Both the position numbers and the translations under genes were made by a program. Below, piece by piece: positions 60,860 through 64,000 of a DNA stretch of 64,000 nt. Source of the DNA: Spinellus fusiger (lineage: Eukaryota; Mucoromycota; Mucoromycetes; Mucorales; Phycomycetaceae); contig JALLLS010000003.1 of assembly GCA_025094145.1 (NCBI GenBank), forward strand, positions 1 to 64,000, written 5' to 3'. The notes beneath the pieces are model-generated. The model was not told the origin of the DNA and searched no databases. It saw nothing but the letters and a program-made list of their open reading frames with translations. Positions within the stretch are counted from its first letter, which is position 1. Each line of letters begins with the position of its first letter.

Positions 60860-61340
60860 CTATTCCAAGAGAATGTCAGCCTCAAGGTTCTTCTTGGAGG
60901 CGTATAGATGTTTATTTTTGTGTATATTATTCTTTAAACAAGCCCAAACATATTCAGTTACATTGAGGTCTGGGCTGCAAAGTACCTCCGAAGAAGATAG
61001 TATCAAGAGAATATCATCTCTTTCCCTTTATCACCTTTTTATACATATGGATGCTATTGTTGTTTTCTTGAAGATAATACCTCCAAAACCATTTAATACA
61101 TCCCACTGTTTATGTTACTGTCGACCCCATAGAGATTTCTCACTCTTTCGCTACTAAAGCAGCCCCAAACACATGGATATCTCCACTACCCTACATACAT
61201 ACATATACTGATAGTGTGTTGGAGGGAGATGGAGAAGATGAGCAGTTTTCTCTCTCTTTCTTCTCTCTTTTGACATTGATGTTGCAGTCACTGCTAATTG
61301 TCACTACTGAGTGAATAGTTCCAAAGGTATACTCATGTTA
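60860..61340 (-). pseudogene. Decayed Tc1/mariner transposase relic (third subfamily)
   Basis: On the minus strand a block SPDLNVTEYVWACLKNNIHK (about 60985-60925), with the final Glu, continues through KNLEADILLE to a stop near 60862. Upstream on the same strand, WGCFSSERVRNLYGVDSN (about 61158-61100) matches the usual Tc1 block between the first and second Asp. Many stops intervene, so it is dead. The plus-strand frame 60873-61157 is its antisense shadow. Confidence 0.65.
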
Positions 61341-61589
61341 CTAGTCTAAATAGTCTCCTCATTGTTCACTATTATTACGTTATTGTATTCATTTACCTAT
61401 TATGGCTCTAGTCAATAGAGGATCAAAAACCTAAAAGCCTAAAAAGTTGAATGTACATTTATACATGGCATTTCTTTCTTCTTAAATAGCCCACTCTTGT
61501 TATTATATATCCATATATCCATATATCCATATATCCATATATAAATATTGGGCCATTTGGACAGAGCCTATACTAGTAAATGCTACATC
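61341..61589. repeat. (ATATCC)n-like repeat upstream of the Pro/Tyr-rich gene
   Basis: At 61503-61543 there are about five units of ATATCCAT. The rest of the stretch has no recognisable content. Confidence 0.6.
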
Positions 61590-62330
61590 ATGTGGATGCA
61601 CACTCTATCTATTCATCGCCCCCAGTTACAGTCAGGTATTGGTCCAGGTCCATCTACCTTTGTAGCTCAAGCAACACAGTCTCCTCACCAAGGATCCCAA
61701 TCCCACTATGCTTATTCCCAGCCAATGCCCATAAAAGAACCCCGCCCTACAGGAAGAATGGGTACACTTCGACATAGAATAAGAGAAACAGCAAGACTTC
61801 AGGGTAATTACAATCCCAATGACATTCGCTACAGTATTTTTCCTCCCTCTATCGTGTATCCGTCCATGCCACCACAAGACACACACTGCCAGCCTATGAT
61901 GACAGGTGGGAACATAAAAGGGCAGCCAACTCCAAATACAACACAAGGAGAACCTGTCCATGGGATGGGTGGATACCCTTCTTATAGTGGCTGTCCTCAC
62001 CACCCAATTCCCATGCAGATACCTAATCCATTGCAATACCCATCCTATCCCAATTATGCTAGTTATATTGGATGTCCTGTTTCTTACAGCCATCCCGTCT
62101 TTACTACTGCCTATCCTCAACCCATTCTTCCCTCTACACTAGGACCCACCATGGATTCTTCTTATCATCCTCACTACCAAGACTCACTTATAGTCTATTA
62201 TCCTCCTTCTCCTCCTTCTCCTCCCTCTTCCTCCTATTCTAGACTGCCCCTCTATGATCCTTATGGCTCTAGACGCTATCCTTCCTCTGAAAGAAATCAT
62301 GTTAGCTCAATAAAAGACCTATGGCAGTAG
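61590..62330 (+). CDS. Pro/Tyr/Ser-rich low-complexity protein, unknown function
   Basis: A frame of about 246 residues from ATG 61590 to TAG at 62328-62330. Composition is strongly Pro, Tyr, Ser, His and Gln, with motifs such as YPSYPNYASYIG and PPSPPSPPSSS, so it is probably disordered. One short charged block, GRMGTLRHRIRETARLQGNY, near residue 55, is the only part that looks like a conserved helix. Coding status rests on length, codon-level composition unlike the flanking desert, and position 141 bp before VPS1. The start is uncertain: the frame extends a little upstream without ATG. No family recognised. Confidence 0.6.
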   Translation: MWMHTLSIHRPQLQSGIGPGPSTFVAQATQSPHQGSQSHYAYSQPMPIKEPRPTGRMGTLRHRIRETARLQGNYNPNDIRYSIFPPSIVYPSMPPQDTHCQPMMTGGNIKGQPTPNTTQGEPVHGMGGYPSYSGCPHHPIPMQIPNPLQYPSYPNYASYIGCPVSYSHPVFTTAYPQPILPSTLGPTMDSSYHPHYQDSLIVYYPPSPPSPPSSSYSRLPLYDPYGSRRYPSSERNHVSSIKDLWQ

Positions 62331-62471
62331 AATCTTACTCTATTTTAATGCACTGATTCATCTACCTACCCTACGATGACGTAAACAAGGAACGCGGAGT
62401 CTTGTTCCTACTCTTGTTCCTACTCTTGTTCCTTGTTCTTTGTACCTTTCCTCCTACTAGACATTATCACT
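62331..62471 (+). promoter_or_regulatory. VPS1 promoter region with TGACGTAA site and 12-bp repeats
   Basis: The 141 bp before the VPS1 start contain TGACGTAA at 62377-62384, a consensus for ATF/CREB-type bZIP factors, and three to four copies of the 12-bp unit CTTGTTCCTACT at 62401-62442. Regulation is inferred from these sites only. Confidence 0.45.
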
Positions 62472-64000
62472 ATGGATTCCAATCTCATCAAGACAGGTAC
62501 TCCAGAACCACATCTATTCTCTTTCCTCACCCCCACCCTCCTCCAGTGAATAAACTACAGGACGCATTCTCCACTGTGGGTGTGCATAACCCTGTGGACC
62601 TACCTCAGATATCTGTCATTGGTTCTCAATCCAGCGGCAAGAGTTCTGTCCTTGAGAACATTGTCGGCCGTGACTTTCTCCCAAGAGGCACAGGCATAGT
62701 GACTCGTCGTCCATTAGTAAGTTGAGACAGACAACACTGCTTCATTACCAACACACCTCCAGATTCTTCAACTTATCAACCGTCCTGGCACAGCAAAGGA
62801 CAAGGACACATCAAACGATAAAGATACCCCTCATGTAGCACGCACCAATGACTATGAAGATCCAGACGAGTGGGGAGAATTCTTACATCTGCCAGGACAA
62901 AAGTTCTATAACTTTGATAAGATAAGAGAGGAGATTGTGAAGGACACCGAGTTAAAAACAGGCAAAAATCTCGGTATTTCTCCCCAGCCGATCAATCTCC
63001 GTATCTATTCACCCAATGTGCTGACACTGACATTGGTGGATCTTCCTGGTCTGACAAAGGTAGTGTTGAGGGATATTCGTTGGTAATAAAGAAGAGCGAC
63101 TCACTGTCCTTATAGGTGCCGGTCGGAGATCAACCCAAAGACATTGAGAAGCAGATTCGTGATATGATTCTAAAGTACATCACTAAACCCAACGCCATCA
63201 TTCTTGCGGTTACTGCTGCCAATACAGATCTGGCCAATTCAGACGGCCTTAAACTAGCAAGAGAGGTGGATCCTGAGGGTCTTCGTACTATTGGCGTCCT
63301 GACAAAGATTGATCTTATGGACCAAGGCACAGATGTGATTGATATCTTGGCAGGAAGAGTTGTTCCCCTTCGTCTGGGTTACGTGCCTGTAGTGAACCGT
63401 GGACAGAGAGACATTGAACATAAAAAGTCCATTCACAAGGCATTGGATTCAGAAAAGGAGTACTTTGAGAACCACACATCCTATCGTAGCAAGGCCCAGT
63501 ATTGCGGCACTCCCTTCTTGGCTCGCAAACTCAACATGGTACATTGGGAATGGGTTAAGGTGTTGCCTGGTGACGAGAACTCACCTGCCTTTTGCTAGAT
63601 CTTAATGCATCATATCCGTAATACCCTTCCAGAGATCAAAGCCAAAATACAGGCTACTCTGGCAAAATACCAACAGGAGCTACTTCAGCTGGGAGATCCT
63701 TCCGAAGAGAACCAAGCAAGCCTTGTCCTTAGTATCATCACTGAGTTCTGTACCGAGTTCCGTACAATTATCGACGGTAACTCCAATGATCTCTCTAGTT
63801 TTGAATTATCAGGAGGAGCCCGCATCAGCTTTGTATTCCATGAACTGTACTCCAATGGTGTGAAGAGTATTGATCCTTTGGAACAGATCAAGGATATTGA
63901 TATCCGTACTAGTCTCTACAATTCATCCGTAAGTGCATATGTATTTTATTCTTATGAACATCCCTAGGGTTCTTCTCCTGCTCTGTTTGTGGCCACCACT
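62472..64000 (+). CDS. VPS1: Dynamin-like GTPase VPS1 (5' part; cut by window end)
   Basis: Dynamin-family GTPase driving membrane fission in vacuolar sorting, endocytosis and peroxisome division. Exon 1 is only 25 bp (62472-62496, MDSNLIKT) and joins [13 protein letters not shown] after a 50-bp intron, exactly as in the yeast protein. GTPase motifs follow: G1 GSQSSGKSS, then [17 protein letters not shown]3 DLPGLT, G4 TKIDLMD. Short introns interrupt after RRPL, after LTK and after LNM (the last one 63540-63599). The middle domain begins with [20 protein letters not shown]. The coding region continues past 64000. All visible motifs are intact. Confidence 0.95.

Noticed and set aside
62402..62725. 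An upstream leader (starting at a non-ATG codon, Leu/Phe-rich) as a signal peptide of the dynamin
   Set aside because: The hydrophobic stretch is the translation of the CTTGTTCCTACT repeats in the promoter. The 25-bp first exon starting at 62472 reproduces the conserved VPS1 N-terminus.

Overview
This is a 64-kb piece of a eukaryotic, almost certainly fungal, nuclear genome. The fungal signs are a division-1 chitin synthase, a B12-independent methionine synthase, a threonine synthase, a cyanase, an HMG-box regulator of the MATA type, and short GT-AG introns. Gene content (MHYT-domain membrane protein, JTB-like protein, a stand-alone EXD2 C-terminal-like protein), small introns and abundant decayed Tc1/mariner elements suggest an early-diverging fungus such as a Mucoromycota species. 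That assignment is inference, not proof.

The window has two kinds of DNA. Gene clusters are compact: 13.3-18.0, 22.9-28.1, 32.8-49.5, 53.6-55.9 and 61.6-64 kb. They contain divergent pairs sharing 160-290 bp promoters (chitin synthase/EXD2-like; JTB-like/UBXN1-like; UTP20/PH protein) and convergent pairs with very short gaps (PH protein and threonine synthase stop codons are 12 bp apart). Between the clusters lie AT-rich deserts with almost no coding potential (1-6.1, 9.4-13.2, 18-22.9, 28.1-32.7, 49.5-53.6, 56-61.5 kb). These hold microsatellites and transposon remains.

Region by region: two Tc1/mariner copies of one family (2.1-3.4 kb minus and 58.3-59.6 kb plus) keep 28-bp inverted repeats but have broken reading frames. 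MHYT-domain sensor-like protein (6.2-9.4 kb). Deletion-derivative DNA transposon (11.3-11.8 kb). Chitin synthase (13.3-16.6 kb, minus) opposite an EXD2-C-terminal/HNH-like gene (16.8-18.0 kb). Alpha/beta hydrolase, JTB-like protein, UBXN1-like cofactor and cyanase (22.9-28.1 kb). HMG-box factor, the giant UTP20 gene, Skg3/Caf120-like PH protein, threonine synthase and a wax-synthase-like MBOAT enzyme (32.8-49.5 kb). Tc1 relic with a 114-bp inverted duplication (52.1-53.2 kb). Methionine synthase (53.6-55.9 kb). Pro/Tyr-rich protein and the 5' part of the dynamin VPS1 (61.6-64 kb, cut by the window end).

The genes are mostly unrelated housekeeping functions: ribosome biogenesis, cell wall synthesis, amino acid synthesis, vesicle fission, ubiquitin/p97 cofactors. 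No operon-like pathway or biosynthetic cluster is apparent. The least ordinary items are the stand-alone HNH-like EXD2 C-terminal protein with a one-base frame break, the 114-bp hairpin that duplicates the 5' end of a dead transposase, and a shared slippery-type frame break in both Tc1 copies.
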